The position numbers and the translations under genes were made by a program. DNA of 64,000 bases. Source: a virus. The notes under the pieces were generated by a model, which was given only the letters and a program-made list of their open reading frames with translations, was not told the origin of the DNA and did not search any database. Position 1 is the first letter of the stretch; every line of letters starts with the position of its first letter. Below, piece by piece: positions 50,548 to 58,076 of this stretch. The stretch lies in the IMG/VR virus record IMGVR_UViG_3300043313_002348, positions 1-64,000 of that record; one strand, given 5' to 3'.

Positions 50548-51123
50548 ATGACCACCACCACCCAGCACGTGGCACCCACCGAGAAGCAGCTTAACTTCCT
50601 CTACGCGCTCGCGGGTGACCGCGTCGCGACGTCGCTGGGTACCTGTGGCGAGGAGCGGATCGAGAACGTCGGCGTGTGGGTCGAGAACACCTCTCCCTCC
50701 CACTCCGAGGTCTCCCACCGCATCGACTGGCTTCGCCGGCAACCGAAGGACACCGCGAGTGTCGACGCCCAACCGGCCCACACCTCGAGCGACACCGTCG
50801 CGGTCACCACCCCGGGTGTGTTCGAACTCGACGGCGAGGTCTACGTCGTTAAGCCCAACCAGGCCAAGACTCGGCTGTACGCGAAGCGCGTCGTGGAGAT
50901 CACCGGTGACCGGCTGACCGAGGCCGACACCGTCGTCAAGATCGAGTTGGAGTACGCACCCGGCGTGATCTACAAGCTGACCGAGGCCCACCGCATGCCG
51001 CTGGCGCGCGCGGAGGAACTGACCGCGCGCTACAAGAAGTGCATCGTCTGCGGACGCGGGCTGAAGGCTGCCACGTCAGTCAAGCAGGGCATCGGCCCGG
51101 TCTGCGTCAAGTACTTCCGCTGA
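50548..51123 (+). CDS. DUF6011-like protein
   Basis: 191 residues from ATG at 50548. An N-terminal helical domain (APTEKQLNFLYALAGDRV), a beta-rich middle, and the C-terminal CIVCGRGLKAATSVKQGIGP-VC zinc motif typical of DUF6011. Function unknown. Confidence 0.7.
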   Translation: MTTTTQHVAPTEKQLNFLYALAGDRVATSLGTCGEERIENVGVWVENTSPSHSEVSHRIDWLRRQPKDTASVDAQPAHTSSDTVAVTTPGVFELDGEVYVVKPNQAKTRLYAKRVVEITGDRLTEADTVVKIELEYAPGVIYKLTEAHRMPLARAEELTARYKKCIVCGRGLKAATSVKQGIGPVCVKYFR

Positions 51124-51140
51124 CCGAGAGAATCTTGAGA

Positions 51141-51186
51141 GAACCTGGGTCTGCGTGTAGCCGCGGACCTAGGTTCTTGCTAGAAT
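51141..51186 (+). promoter_or_regulatory. Hairpin plus TAGAAT promoter
   Basis: GAACCTGGGTC/GACCTAGGTTC (one mismatch) overlaps the -35 region of a TAGCCG-N17-TAGAAT promoter. ACAGGAACGAGGAGG follows. Confidence 0.6.
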
Positions 51187-51215
51187 CGTAGTAACAGGAA
51201 CGAGGAGGACCTCAG

Positions 51216-51602
51216 ATGAGGCTTAAGTATCGCAGGCAGGGTGAGGGTAGTTTCGCCGCGTACTTCGCGTACGACGAGACCCGCCAGTACGCGATCGTTC
51301 GTCACGATGCGCGACGCAGCAACGCTGGGTGGACCCTGCGGATCCGCACGTCGGTCGAGACCTGCGGTGTGAAACACGCGATCGACCAACCGACCCTTCA
51401 CACATATATAACTCGGACACGCGCTGACGCGCGTGACGTCGCGCAGCGCTACCACGACCTCGGCGACGACTACCAGCCGAGTGAGCACGGCTACGCGAGC
51501 CGGTTCACGTTCGCGGTGCAAGCACACGACACCGCCACTACCGCGAAGCTTCGCGCCGAGGTCGACGCGCTCCGCGCCGAGGTCAACTCCAACAGGTCGT
51601 GA
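51216..51602 (+). CDS. Hypothetical protein
   Basis: 128 residues; ATG after GAGGAGGACCTCAG. Beta-rich start (FAAYFAYDETRQYAIVRHD), coiled-coil end (AKLRAEVDALRAEVNSN). Function unknown. Confidence 0.6.
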   Translation: MRLKYRRQGEGSFAAYFAYDETRQYAIVRHDARRSNAGWTLRIRTSVETCGVKHAIDQPTLHTYITRTRADARDVAQRYHDLGDDYQPSEHGYASRFTFAVQAHDTATTAKLRAEVDALRAEVNSNRS

Positions 51603-51623
51603 CCACCACGACGTGGAAACCCG

Positions 51624-51652
51624 TTGCGGGTGTAGGCCATACGTGATATAGT
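51624..51652 (+). promoter_or_regulatory. Promoter, TTGCGG-N17-TATAGT
   Basis: AAACCCGTTGCGG upstream element as at 52662. GCAGGAACGAAG leader nine bases after the -10. Confidence 0.7.
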
Positions 51653-51695
51653 GAACGTAGCAGGAACGAAGTGAAGCAAAATTCCAGGAGGAACG

Positions 51696-52124
51696 ATGAC
51701 ACACGACTTTAAGATCAACGACACCGTCCGCATCCTCGACTCGCACACACGAACCCCGGACACCGGCAGGTTCACCGGCGTCGCGACCGTCGTGAAGGTC
51801 AACGCCGTGAACCTCAAGATCAACCTGAACGGCGTACTCGTCACCGTTTCTCCGGAACTCTTGATCCACGTGGACGAGCAGCCGGTGAACGTCGACGACA
51901 TGATCACCGTCGCGGACGTCGGCAAGCTCGCGTACGTGCGAGGAGGCAGTGGGTCGAAGTGGACCTACGGACCCAACACGCTGTTCGTGATCATGAACGT
52001 TCACGACCGCATAAAGGTCGTGAAGCTGGGTGGCGACGGTGGCCGGACGTGGACCGTTCCGCGGCATCACGTGACGGTCGCGCCGCTGGAGTCCTTGAAC
52101 ATCGCGGTGAGTCGGAACGCCTAA
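51696..52124 (+). CDS. Hypothetical SH3/KOW-like beta protein
   Basis: 142 residues; ATG after CAGGAGGAACG. Repeating short strands (FKINDTVRILDSH, GRFTGVATVVKV) resemble KOW/SH3 barrels used in RNA or protein binding. Function unknown. Confidence 0.55.
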   Translation: MTHDFKINDTVRILDSHTRTPDTGRFTGVATVVKVNAVNLKINLNGVLVTVSPELLIHVDEQPVNVDDMITVADVGKLAYVRGGSGSKWTYGPNTLFVIMNVHDRIKVVKLGGDGGRTWTVPRHHVTVAPLESLNIAVSRNA

Positions 52125-52177
52125 ATCTGAACTCATTCCTAAGATCCACTACGCACCCTCGAGAGGAGGGACGGTTC

Positions 52178-52528
52178 ATGACGAGTGTACACAACCCGGT
52201 CCGCGAACGTGCCTACACCCACCCGTATAACTGGCGTCACCGCGCACGCTGCCGCGACGAGCGCTATGGGGGTGAGGGAGTTGACCCTGAGCTGTTCTTC
52301 CCCGTGAGCTACGAGGGTGCGTGGGCCGAGGCGCGGGTGGCGGAGGCCAAGGCGTTCTGCCGTGGGTGTCCCGTGATCGCCGACTGCCTGCGGTGGGCGA
52401 TCGTTACTGGGCAGGACGAGGGCGTGTGGGGTGTGACGACCCCGGACGAGCGGCGCGCGCTGCGCGTCGCGCCTCGAGATCGACGTCGGCCTCGCGAGCG
52501 GTTCGTTGATCCTGACAACCCACCATAG
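52178..52528 (+). CDS. WhiB-family protein
   Basis: 116 residues; ATG eight bases after GAGGAGGG. RARCRDE, then FCRGCPVIADCL give the four Cys that hold a [4Fe-4S] cluster. GVWGVTTPDERRAL is the G-V/I-W-G turn, with Val for the usual second Gly, and a basic C-terminus. Phage WhiB proteins can bind the host sigma factor and reprogram transcription. Confidence 0.85.
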   Translation: MTSVHNPVRERAYTHPYNWRHRARCRDERYGGEGVDPELFFPVSYEGAWAEARVAEAKAFCRGCPVIADCLRWAIVTGQDEGVWGVTTPDERRALRVAPRDRRRPRERFVDPDNPP

Positions 52529-52532
52529 ATCC

Positions 52533-52565
52533 ACGACCCACGTACGACATCCGTACGTGGGTCGT
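52533..52565 (+). terminator. Perfect 14-bp hairpin after whiB-like gene
   Basis: ACGACCCACGTACG, loop ACATC, CGTACGTGGGTCGT. No T-run; still the most stable stem in this stretch. Confidence 0.6.
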
Positions 52566-52661
52566 CGGGTCTTCGTGGTACGTTGGCTACGACACATCGC
52601 GAACTCTCCGTGGCGGAGGTCTCAGGATCACGAAGTTTCCCAAGATTCTTCGGTAAACCTG

Positions 52662-52690
52662 TTGCTCGGTGTCGTGATATGAGATAGTAT
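52662..52690 (+). promoter_or_regulatory. Promoter, TTGCTC-N17-TAGTAT
   Basis: Preceded by GGTAAACCTG, an element shared with 44722, 51624 and 55082. CTAGGAACGAAACGAGG leader. Confidence 0.75.
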
Positions 52691-52723
52691 GGTCTAACTA
52701 GGAACGAAACGAGGAGGAAGACG

Positions 52724-53119
52724 ATGCAGGTTGACTTGTCACCCGAGGCGATCTATCAGATCTCCACCGCTCTGGTGAACCGCGGCGACCACCGCAACCT
52801 GAAGTCCGAGTGGGCCGACACGGCGACGCGGTTCATCGAGCTTGAGAAGTTGACGCGCGACGCGCGCCTCGGCACCACGGACAACCTCACGATCTACGTG
52901 GTGGCGCGCGACACGACGGTCGACGGTCAAGTGATCTACGACAGCTACCTCGGCTACGTCTGCACCGCGCACAACGAGGACGAGGCACGTAAGTTGGGTC
53001 TCGACCTCGACGGTGACCAAAGGCCTGACGTCTGGCTCCGCGACACCACGTCGGTGAAGGCGATCGGCTTCGGCGCCGGTCCCGTTCGGATCATCCGCAC
53101 CGACGGTAACTTCTCATAA
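52724..53119 (+). CDS. Hypothetical protein
   Basis: 131 residues; ATG after GAGGAGGAAGACG. Helical N-terminus, beta-rich middle (NLTIYVVARDTTVDGQVIYD). Function unknown. Confidence 0.6.
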   Translation: MQVDLSPEAIYQISTALVNRGDHRNLKSEWADTATRFIELEKLTRDARLGTTDNLTIYVVARDTTVDGQVIYDSYLGYVCTAHNEDEARKLGLDLDGDQRPDVWLRDTTSVKAIGFGAGPVRIIRTDGNFS

Positions 53120-53164
53120 CGAGAAGATCCGTAATGTATCACCCATGACAACCGAAAGGTGACT

Positions 53165-53677
53165 GTGATCACATCCAGAACACGCCGATTCTTACTACTG
53201 CTGACGGCCCTACTCGCGTTGTTACTGCCGACTGGCTTGAGCCACGTCGCCATCGCGGCGCCGGCTCCGCACTCCGTCGCCAACATCGTGGAAACCACCG
53301 TGCACAGGTGCGACGCGACTGGCGGCCACTGCGCCCGCATGCACATCGTGGTCCAGGTTCAGGACGGCGCGCAGATGCGCACCGTGGCGTTCGTCGCGTG
53401 TTACGGCGCGACTGGCGACTTCCCCTGCGCCCACGTCGGTGGTAACGCGTGGCTGAACTGCACCACGCTGAACGGTACCGACTGCTCCACCAACGGCGCG
53501 CCGGCCAGTTGCACCGGGAACTGCCCGCTGAGCTTCGGCATGCTGACCGGTTGGTACCGGCTGCCGGTGTCCAGTCAGCGGTACTCCGGCGCAGCGTCGA
53601 TCGTGTTCACCACGGGCGCGGCCGGCGGTGGCTCGAACTGGGGGCTTGCTGGTGTCACCCGGACGTTCGGGTTCTAA
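53165..53677 (+). CDS. Secreted eight-cysteine protein, paralogue of 47302
   Basis: 170 residues from GTG at 53165 (GTG 53159 also possible). A strong signal peptide (FLLLLTALLALLLPTGLS, cleavage near AIA-AP) leads into the same domain as 47302: CDATGGHCARMHIVVQ, GDFPCAHVGGNAWLNC, and eight Cys in matching order. It is more G+C-rich than its paralogue. Followed by an A-run and a perfect inverted repeat. Confidence 0.7.
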   Translation: MITSRTRRFLLLLTALLALLLPTGLSHVAIAAPAPHSVANIVETTVHRCDATGGHCARMHIVVQVQDGAQMRTVAFVACYGATGDFPCAHVGGNAWLNCTTLNGTDCSTNGAPASCTGNCPLSFGMLTGWYRLPVSSQRYSGAASIVFTTGAAGGGSNWGLAGVTRTFGF

Positions 53678-53705
53678 CGTCTGACCAAGAAAAAAAAATC
53701 ATGAG

Positions 53706-53752
53706 AGTATGAGACCCGGTTGGTTGACCGGGTCTCATACTTATGCTACGAT
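53706..53752 (+). promoter_or_regulatory. Promoter TTGACC-N17-TACGAT inside a 15-bp inverted repeat
   Basis: AGTATGAGACCCGGT (53706-53720) and its exact inverse (53727-53741) surround TGGTTG, so the -35 spans the loop and 3' arm. CCAGGAACGAGGG follows. Same design as 50464. Confidence 0.8.
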
Positions 53753-53781
53753 GAGAACTACCAGGAACGAGGGAGAACACG

Positions 53782-53895
53782 ATGATCGTCTACGAAGATC
53801 AGCGCGGTGAAACCGAGCCCTGCGAGGCTGGCACCATCGGTTGCTGCGTTAACCACGTCAAGAGCCCGACCGGTACGTCGTGTGAGACATGGTGA
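53782..53895 (+). CDS. Cysteine-containing mini-protein (37 aa)
   Basis: ATG 14 bases past the GAGGGAGAA leader. EPCEAGTIGCCVNHVKSPTG then SCETW; four Cys and one His could bind one metal. Function unknown. Confidence 0.5.
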   Translation: MIVYEDQRGETEPCEAGTIGCCVNHVKSPTGTSCETW

Positions 53896-53900
53896 TAGTG

Positions 53901-54119
53901 ATGATCAGGGTTGTGAGTGGTAACTTCACCGAAACACAACTGATCAACATCACCGAGTTGGCCACCGACGGTCACGTTAAGCGGGGGAAGAATCACTTCT
54001 ACCTGACACCCGACGGTAACCTATCGTGGGTTACGGACCGACGGTACCGCGAGGGAGACTACGACCACCCACGGGTACTCAACGGTAACGTCAAGCTCGG
54101 TGTTGTGAGGGTGAAGTGA
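53901..54119 (+). CDS. Hypothetical protein
   Basis: 72 residues from ATG at 53901; ATG 53889, GTG 53892 and GTG 53898 are also in frame. Beta-rich (GKNHFYLTPDGNLSWVTDRR). GTGA overlap with the next gene. Confidence 0.55.
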   Translation: MIRVVSGNFTETQLINITELATDGHVKRGKNHFYLTPDGNLSWVTDRRYREGDYDHPRVLNGNVKLGVVRVK

Positions 54120-54583
54120 CGATCAGCGAGCACTGCGCGCGCGGCCTACACGGGTTCTGCCGAGGTGATCACACGACGTGCTCCTGCGGGGAGTGTCACT
54201 TCGTCTGCGCGCGCTGCGCACAGCCGTGTCGGACGTTGAACGGACCTGACCACGACATCTGCGCACCGTGTGCGCGTCGGGACGCCCAGGCGTCGGGTGT
54301 CGCGCGCCGCGCGTCACAGGCTTGTGACCACTGTGGTGCCGGCGGAGCCATCCGAGACCCACGTACGCGGAAGAACGTTTACCTGTGCAGTGGCTGTCAC
54401 GCCGGCGACCTATCGAGGCTTCCGGGTGTCGCGGTGGACCTCAACGCGGCGTGCGCAGGGCACGACGTCAGCGATCCCTTGCATGCCTGGTACCAGGTTA
54501 AGGGTCGTAAGCACATCTGTAGTCGTTGCACGATGACGTGGTACGTGGACTCACGTGAGGTTGCGGCGCGCACAGGATCCTGA
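54116..54583 (+). CDS. Multi-zinc-finger protein
   Basis: 155 residues; GTG overlap start. Sixteen or so Cys with His in CxxC-type pairs: CSCGECHFVCARC, ICAPC, CDHCGAG, YLCSGCHAG, ICSRC. Probably three zinc sites, likely binding nucleic acid or protein. Not recognised further. Confidence 0.65.
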   Translation: MTISEHCARGLHGFCRGDHTTCSCGECHFVCARCAQPCRTLNGPDHDICAPCARRDAQASGVARRASQACDHCGAGGAIRDPRTRKNVYLCSGCHAGDLSRLPGVAVDLNAACAGHDVSDPLHAWYQVKGRKHICSRCTMTWYVDSREVAARTGS

Positions 54584-54589
54584 TATAGT
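54561..54589 (+). promoter_or_regulatory. Promoter, TTGCGG-N17-TATAGT
   Basis: Lies inside the end of the zinc-finger gene. GTAGGAACAAACGACGAGGAGG leader. Confidence 0.7.
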
Positions 54590-54624
54590 GAACGTAGGAA
54601 CAAACGACGAGGAGGACGAAGTTG

Positions 54625-54885
54625 ATGATCACCGTAGGTGACGTCACGTGGACCACTGAACTGGACCCGCAGAGCGCGGCCGCGCTGTCGACCCGACACG
54701 TCGCCGTGGAGCTGCAGGAGCATGAGTCGAGCCAGGGTGGGTGGCCGACCCTCAAGCTGATCGGCGGTACGCGCGACGATGTGCGTGCGTGGTTGCTCAC
54801 GAACTGGGACAACGACGAAGAGACCGTGGATCACGTGCTCGAGGGTGCCACACCTACGCCCGATGTGCGGATTCTCACCCAGTAG
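54625..54885 (+). CDS. Hypothetical protein
   Basis: 86 residues from ATG at 54625 (TTG 54622 possible) after GAGGAGGAC. Acidic alpha/beta protein (DVTWTTELDPQSAAALS). Function unknown. Confidence 0.6.
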   Translation: MITVGDVTWTTELDPQSAAALSTRHVAVELQEHESSQGGWPTLKLIGGTRDDVRAWLLTNWDNDEETVDHVLEGATPTPDVRILTQ

Positions 54886-54888
54886 AGC

Positions 54889-54934
54889 GGTAGTTACGTC
54901 TGAAGTCCGAGGGTAGTTACGTCTGAAGTCCGAG
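54889..54934 (+). repeat. Perfect 23-bp tandem duplication
   Basis: Two abutting copies (54889-54911, 54912-54934) of a unit containing TTACGTCTGAAGTCCGAG. The second copy supplies the 5' arm of the hairpin that follows. The core AACGTCTGA also occurs just after the genes ending at 53677 and 59369. Confidence 0.9.
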
Positions 54935-54953
54935 GTCGTGGACCTCGGGCTTT
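54928..54953 (+). terminator. Terminator hairpin
   Basis: GTCCGAGGTC-GTG-GACCTCGGGC (one G-T pair), then TTT. The preceding 23-bp copy could pair with the same 3' arm. The next 130 bp up to the promoter hold no gene. Confidence 0.6.
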
Positions 54954-55081
54954 CGACGTACGAGAACACGTCTGACCTCCTCCCGGAACACACGACGTCG
55001 TGACCTGGTCGTACGCGTCACAGCATCCGCGTGAGATGTCGAGGGAGGCGCTCAGAGTCACAAGATTTTTCCATCAACCCG

Positions 55082-55110
55082 TTGCGTCAACATCCTACTT
55101 AGGATAGTAT
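55082..55110 (+). promoter_or_regulatory. Promoter, TTGCGT-N17-TAGTAT
   Basis: ATCAACCCG upstream, GGTCTCAACAGGAACGAACG after the -10. Close to the 52662 promoter. Confidence 0.75.
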
Positions 55111-55147
55111 GGTCTCAACAGGAACGAACGAGGCGAAGGACGAGACG

Positions 55148-55405
55148 ATGACCAACACCGGCGTTCTGCACGAGGTCGAGGTTCACGACCGCATCGCGAC
55201 CATACGGCACCTGCACCCCGAGTCCGGGATCGAGATCGGTCGCGACGAAACGATCCTGGACACCACTGCCGGCGCGTGCCCGCTGTGGCTGCAGGTGGCG
55301 ACGTGGTTGCAGACCTTCGACCTGTGCCTGGTACTCCCGGACGAGGTCTTTCCGCGGCTGACTGCGGGGAACACCTGGACCGCCGAGGCTCGCGAGCTTC
55401 GGTAA
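55148..55405 (+). CDS. Hypothetical protein
   Basis: 85 residues from ATG at 55148. Beta/alpha; LDTTAGACPLWLQVATWL is the most distinctive part. Function unknown. Confidence 0.6.
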   Translation: MTNTGVLHEVEVHDRIATIRHLHPESGIEIGRDETILDTTAGACPLWLQVATWLQTFDLCLVLPDEVFPRLTAGNTWTAEARELR

Positions 55406-55459
55406 GGTAGTGTGCACACGTAAGACAAGATCCACCATCAGGAACCGTAGGAGGAAGCA

Positions 55460-55621
55460 GTGAATCACGTAACCGATCTCACGGACGAGCAGCTTCAGCA
55501 GCGCTACGTCCCGGCCGCGTTCTTGCCCGCCGACCGACGCGCACGCCAGCGTCTCGCGGCGCGCAACGCCCAGGTCACTGCCGAGCTGCGACGTCGCGGC
55601 TACGTCCCTGTGGGGGTGTGA
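55460..55621 (+). CDS. Hypothetical basic helical protein (53 aa)
   Basis: GTG four bases after GGAGGAA, TCAGGAACCGTAG leader upstream but no clear promoter. Arg-rich helix (RRARQRLAARNAQVTAELRR). Function unknown. Confidence 0.55.
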   Translation: MNHVTDLTDEQLQQRYVPAAFLPADRRARQRLAARNAQVTAELRRRGYVPVGV

Positions 55622-55622
55622 C

Positions 55623-55784
55623 GTGGCGCAGAGCTCCAGCCAGCCGGCACCTGGGCACCCAGGTAACTGCGCCTGCAACGGTACCGGCCTCGTGATCGCG
55701 GGAACGCGCTACGAGCCGCAGCCCAACACCACTACTCCCGGCGTGCGTCGCGTGCGTCGGACCTGCAACCGAGAAGGAAGCTGA
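55623..55784 (+). CDS. Hypothetical protein with CACNGTG motif (53 aa)
   Basis: GTG one base after the previous stop. NCACNGTGLVI resembles half of a DnaJ-type CxCxGxG zinc repeat, with one more Cys near the end. Function unknown. Confidence 0.55.
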   Translation: MAQSSSQPAPGHPGNCACNGTGLVIAGTRYEPQPNTTTPGVRRVRRTCNREGS

Positions 55785-55785
55785 C

Positions 55786-56088
55786 GTGGCTGACAGCTTG
55801 GAACCCACCCCGTTGGTCCTAGGTCACTCTGTCGTGAACATCGTGTTCGCTCGCGTGCTGCTGGCCGTCGCGACGCCCATCGCATCCGACGCGGAGCTGA
55901 CACCCGCGGAGCGTATCCACGTGGAGATCGAGAACGAACTCCGGTGGTTGAGCCGCTACAACCCTGACCTTCACGACCTGGTCGCGAACCCACTGCGTAA
56001 CGTCAAGTCACTTGTCAGCCGGGAGCAGCAAGACCCGTTACGGGACTCGATGTGTGAATCTAAGCATCGTTCCATCGCAGAAGACTAA
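55786..56088 (+). CDS. Hypothetical protein
   Basis: 100 residues; GTG after GAAGGAAGC. Helical, partly hydrophobic N-terminus (VVNIVFARVLLAVATPIA). Function unknown. Confidence 0.6.
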   Translation: MADSLEPTPLVLGHSVVNIVFARVLLAVATPIASDAELTPAERIHVEIENELRWLSRYNPDLHDLVANPLRNVKSLVSREQQDPLRDSMCESKHRSIAED

Positions 56089-56102
56089 GAAGGAGGACGA
56101 CG

Positions 56103-56273
56103 ATGGTAAGTCGAAGAACTACGCTGGCTCGCGCGGCGTACCAGGCTGCGCAGCGTCAGGCGGACCAGGCGCGGACGCCGGCGCAGGTCCGGAAAGCTAA
56201 CCGGGCGATCGTGACCGCGGCCGCGCAGCTTCCAGGCCGCGACTTCCTGTGGCGCCCGTTACGGCGTCGGTAG
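56103..56273 (+). CDS. Hypothetical basic protein (56 aa)
   Basis: ATG six bases after AAGGAGGA. Ala/Gln/Arg-rich helix then RDFLWRPLRRR. May bind nucleic acid. Followed by a terminator. Confidence 0.55.
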   Translation: MVSRRTTLARAAYQAAQRQADQARTPAQVRKANRAIVTAAAQLPGRDFLWRPLRRR

Positions 56274-56289
56274 CATCGAAGTGACAGAG

Positions 56290-56320
56290 AAGGGGTGATC
56301 ACGAAAGTGGTCACCCCCTT
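56290..56320 (+). terminator. Terminator hairpin
   Basis: AAGGGGTGATCAC-GAAA-GTGGTCACCCCCTT, one bulged base, GNRA-type loop. Ends four bases before the next -35. Confidence 0.7.
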
Positions 56321-56323
56321 CCG

Positions 56324-56352
56324 TTGACGTCGTGTCATATCTATGCTATGAT
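56324..56352 (+). promoter_or_regulatory. Promoter, TTGACG-N17-TATGAT, with palindrome
   Basis: The -10 overlaps the perfect palindrome TGATGGTACCATCA (56349-56362), then GGAACGAACGACCGAGGAGG. The 58083 promoter is nearly identical. Confidence 0.8.
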
Positions 56353-56387
56353 GGTACCATCAGGAACGAACGACCGAGGAGGATCCG

Positions 56388-56804
56388 GTGACGGCTTTCA
56401 CGCTGAACCCGAAGGTACTCGACAAGATCCGCAACGCCCCGGTCCCCACGGTCGAGCAGGTACGCGCCGCGCGCGTCGCCGTCGCCAACTCCCCGCGTCA
56501 CGGTGGTGACCGGCGCGGAAGCTCGACCAGCCGCCGCCGGCGCACCGAGAAGCTCCTTCACGAGTTTGGCGACGGGACCACCTGCCCGTGCTCATACTGC
56601 CACGTCGCGCTCACCGCGGAGACGCTGACCCAGGACAAGATCTACACGACGAACGAAGGTGGCGGGTACCGCTACGAGAACCTCATCCCGGCGTGCATGG
56701 ACTGCAACCGCCGACGTCTCGACACCGCCATCTGGGAGATCGTCTCCGAGGTCGTCGTGGCCGCCGAGGCGATCACCGTCGAGGCGATCACCGTTGCGGC
56801 GTAG
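56388..56804 (+). CDS. HNH endonuclease
   Basis: 138 residues; GTG after GAGGAGGATCCG. CPCSYCHVAL, KIYTTNEGGGYRYENLIP and ACMDCNRRR make the zinc-bound HNH core, though the usual first His is replaced by I-Y-T-T. Ala/Val-rich end. Not beside the terminase, so possibly a homing or defence-related nuclease. Confidence 0.7.
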   Translation: MTAFTLNPKVLDKIRNAPVPTVEQVRAARVAVANSPRHGGDRRGSSTSRRRRTEKLLHEFGDGTTCPCSYCHVALTAETLTQDKIYTTNEGGGYRYENLIPACMDCNRRRLDTAIWEIVSEVVVAAEAITVEAITVAA

Positions 56805-56830
56805 ACGTCGTCACCCAAACTTGATATGAT
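56802..56830 (+). promoter_or_regulatory. Promoter, TAGACG-N17-TATGAT
   Basis: Begins in the HNH stop codon. GATCAGGAACACATG leader. Confidence 0.55.
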
Positions 56831-56871
56831 GATACCGATCAGGAACACATGAAGTGAGGAGGAACGTGCGA

Positions 56872-57333
56872 ATGTTCGAGGTGAAGAACGCGGCGGGAGT
56901 CGTCGTCCGGAGTCTGGCCACCGGAAACGTGCTGCTGGTCAGAAACCGACGCCGAGGTGTCTGGGAGTACCCAGGTGGTCTGGTGCACGTCGGGGAGACG
57001 CCGAGGTGGTGTGCTATGCGTGAGCTTCGCGAGGAGACCGGACTTCAACTTCGGATCAAGTGGATACTCGGAGTTGACCGAGGCCAGCGACACCTCTACC
57101 TGTGGCCACTGAACTACCAGACGTACGCGGCGTGGGTTCCGGACGAGCTTGCTTGCGCGATCACGTTGAGCGCTGAACACTCGGCGTTCCGCTGGTTTAC
57201 CGTCGAGGAGGCGCGTACCCACCCACTGGTGTGGGAGCGTGTGAGGGAGCGATTCGTCACGTACCTGAACGACGATCACTGGCCTACGGTGGGTGGCTGG
57301 AGAACTCCCAGTCCCGCGCGAGGTGAGGACTGA
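56872..57333 (+). CDS. Nudix hydrolase
   Basis: 153 residues from ATG 56872 (GTG 56866 and 56854 in frame). The Nudix box GGLVHVGETPRWCAM then RELREETGL is complete. Substrates could be modified or oxidised nucleotides, capped RNA or NAD derivatives. TGATG overlap with the metzincin gene. Confidence 0.9.
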   Translation: MFEVKNAAGVVVRSLATGNVLLVRNRRRGVWEYPGGLVHVGETPRWCAMRELREETGLQLRIKWILGVDRGQRHLYLWPLNYQTYAAWVPDELACAITLSAEHSAFRWFTVEEARTHPLVWERVRERFVTYLNDDHWPTVGGWRTPSPARGED

Positions 57334-57899
57334 TGTCAAGACGGGGTGCTAGTGTAACACTTCTCGTGGCGCTGACCGTACTCTTCACGTCCGCGGCGAA
57401 GGGATGTGAAAAGCCTAGGGACACGCAACCGAAGAAGTCCAGCGTGGTATGCCACTCGACGTCAAGTGTCAAGTGTTGGCCGACCTTGACGGTCTACGTC
57501 GACGACCGGACGGGTGACGCGTGGCCAGTCCGCGAGCAGGTGCAGAAGTGGGATCGATTGCTGAAACTTCACTTCCTGTACGGCCCGTGTCACCGTGGTG
57601 CTGGCTGCGTGAAGGTTGTCGAGCGCAAGATGGGCGACACGGGAGTTGGCGCTACCACAACCTACGCGTGCGGTAGCTGTGGAATCATCGACGACACCGT
57701 CGTGGTCGCCGTCAACACGACGTACGGCGACTCACCGGCGGAAGTGAGGAAGCGGACCATCTGTCACGAACTCGGTCACGCCGCCGGGAAAACTGCCCAC
57801 AACGCGGCCACGTGTATGGAACCGGACGTTTCGATCCCTAACGGATCACCGAATCCGTCATCCAAGGACGCCGCCGTGATCAACGCGGTGTACGCGTAA
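57333..57899 (+). CDS. Secreted metzincin-like metalloprotease
   Basis: 188 residues; ATG at the TGATG overlap. Signal peptide (VTLLVALTVLFTSAAKG-C), possibly a lipoprotein cysteine at 25. HELGHAAGKTAH fits HExxHxxGxxH and a Met follows in TCMEP as a possible Met-turn. Three more Cys pairs (CHSTSSVKC, CHRGAGC, CGSC). Likely a small secreted protease resembling snapalysin/matrixin types, acting outside the cell. Confidence 0.75.
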   Translation: MSRRGASVTLLVALTVLFTSAAKGCEKPRDTQPKKSSVVCHSTSSVKCWPTLTVYVDDRTGDAWPVREQVQKWDRLLKLHFLYGPCHRGAGCVKVVERKMGDTGVGATTTYACGSCGIIDDTVVVAVNTTYGDSPAEVRKRTICHELGHAAGKTAHNAATCMEPDVSIPNGSPNPSSKDAAVINAVYA

Positions 57900-57917
57900 G
57901 GTAAGAAAGATGTGAAG

Positions 57918-58076
57918 ATGGTCAAAAGGACGAAGAAGGTGATCGTCACCGTGACCCGCCAGGACGGCAAGCAGACCATAAGCGTCGTCGACGACAAGAC
58001 CGCCCGTCACCTCGAGAACCAGTGCCTGAGCGGACACGGCGACATCGCGATCGTGAACGTCGAACCCGCCAAGTAG
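57918..58076 (+). CDS. Hypothetical 52-aa protein
   Basis: ATG at 57918 after AGAAAGATG. Beta-rich (KVIVTVTRQDGKQTISVVDD). Ends in the terminator stem. Function unknown. Confidence 0.55.
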   Translation: MVKRTKKVIVTVTRQDGKQTISVVDDKTARHLENQCLSGHGDIAIVNVEPAK

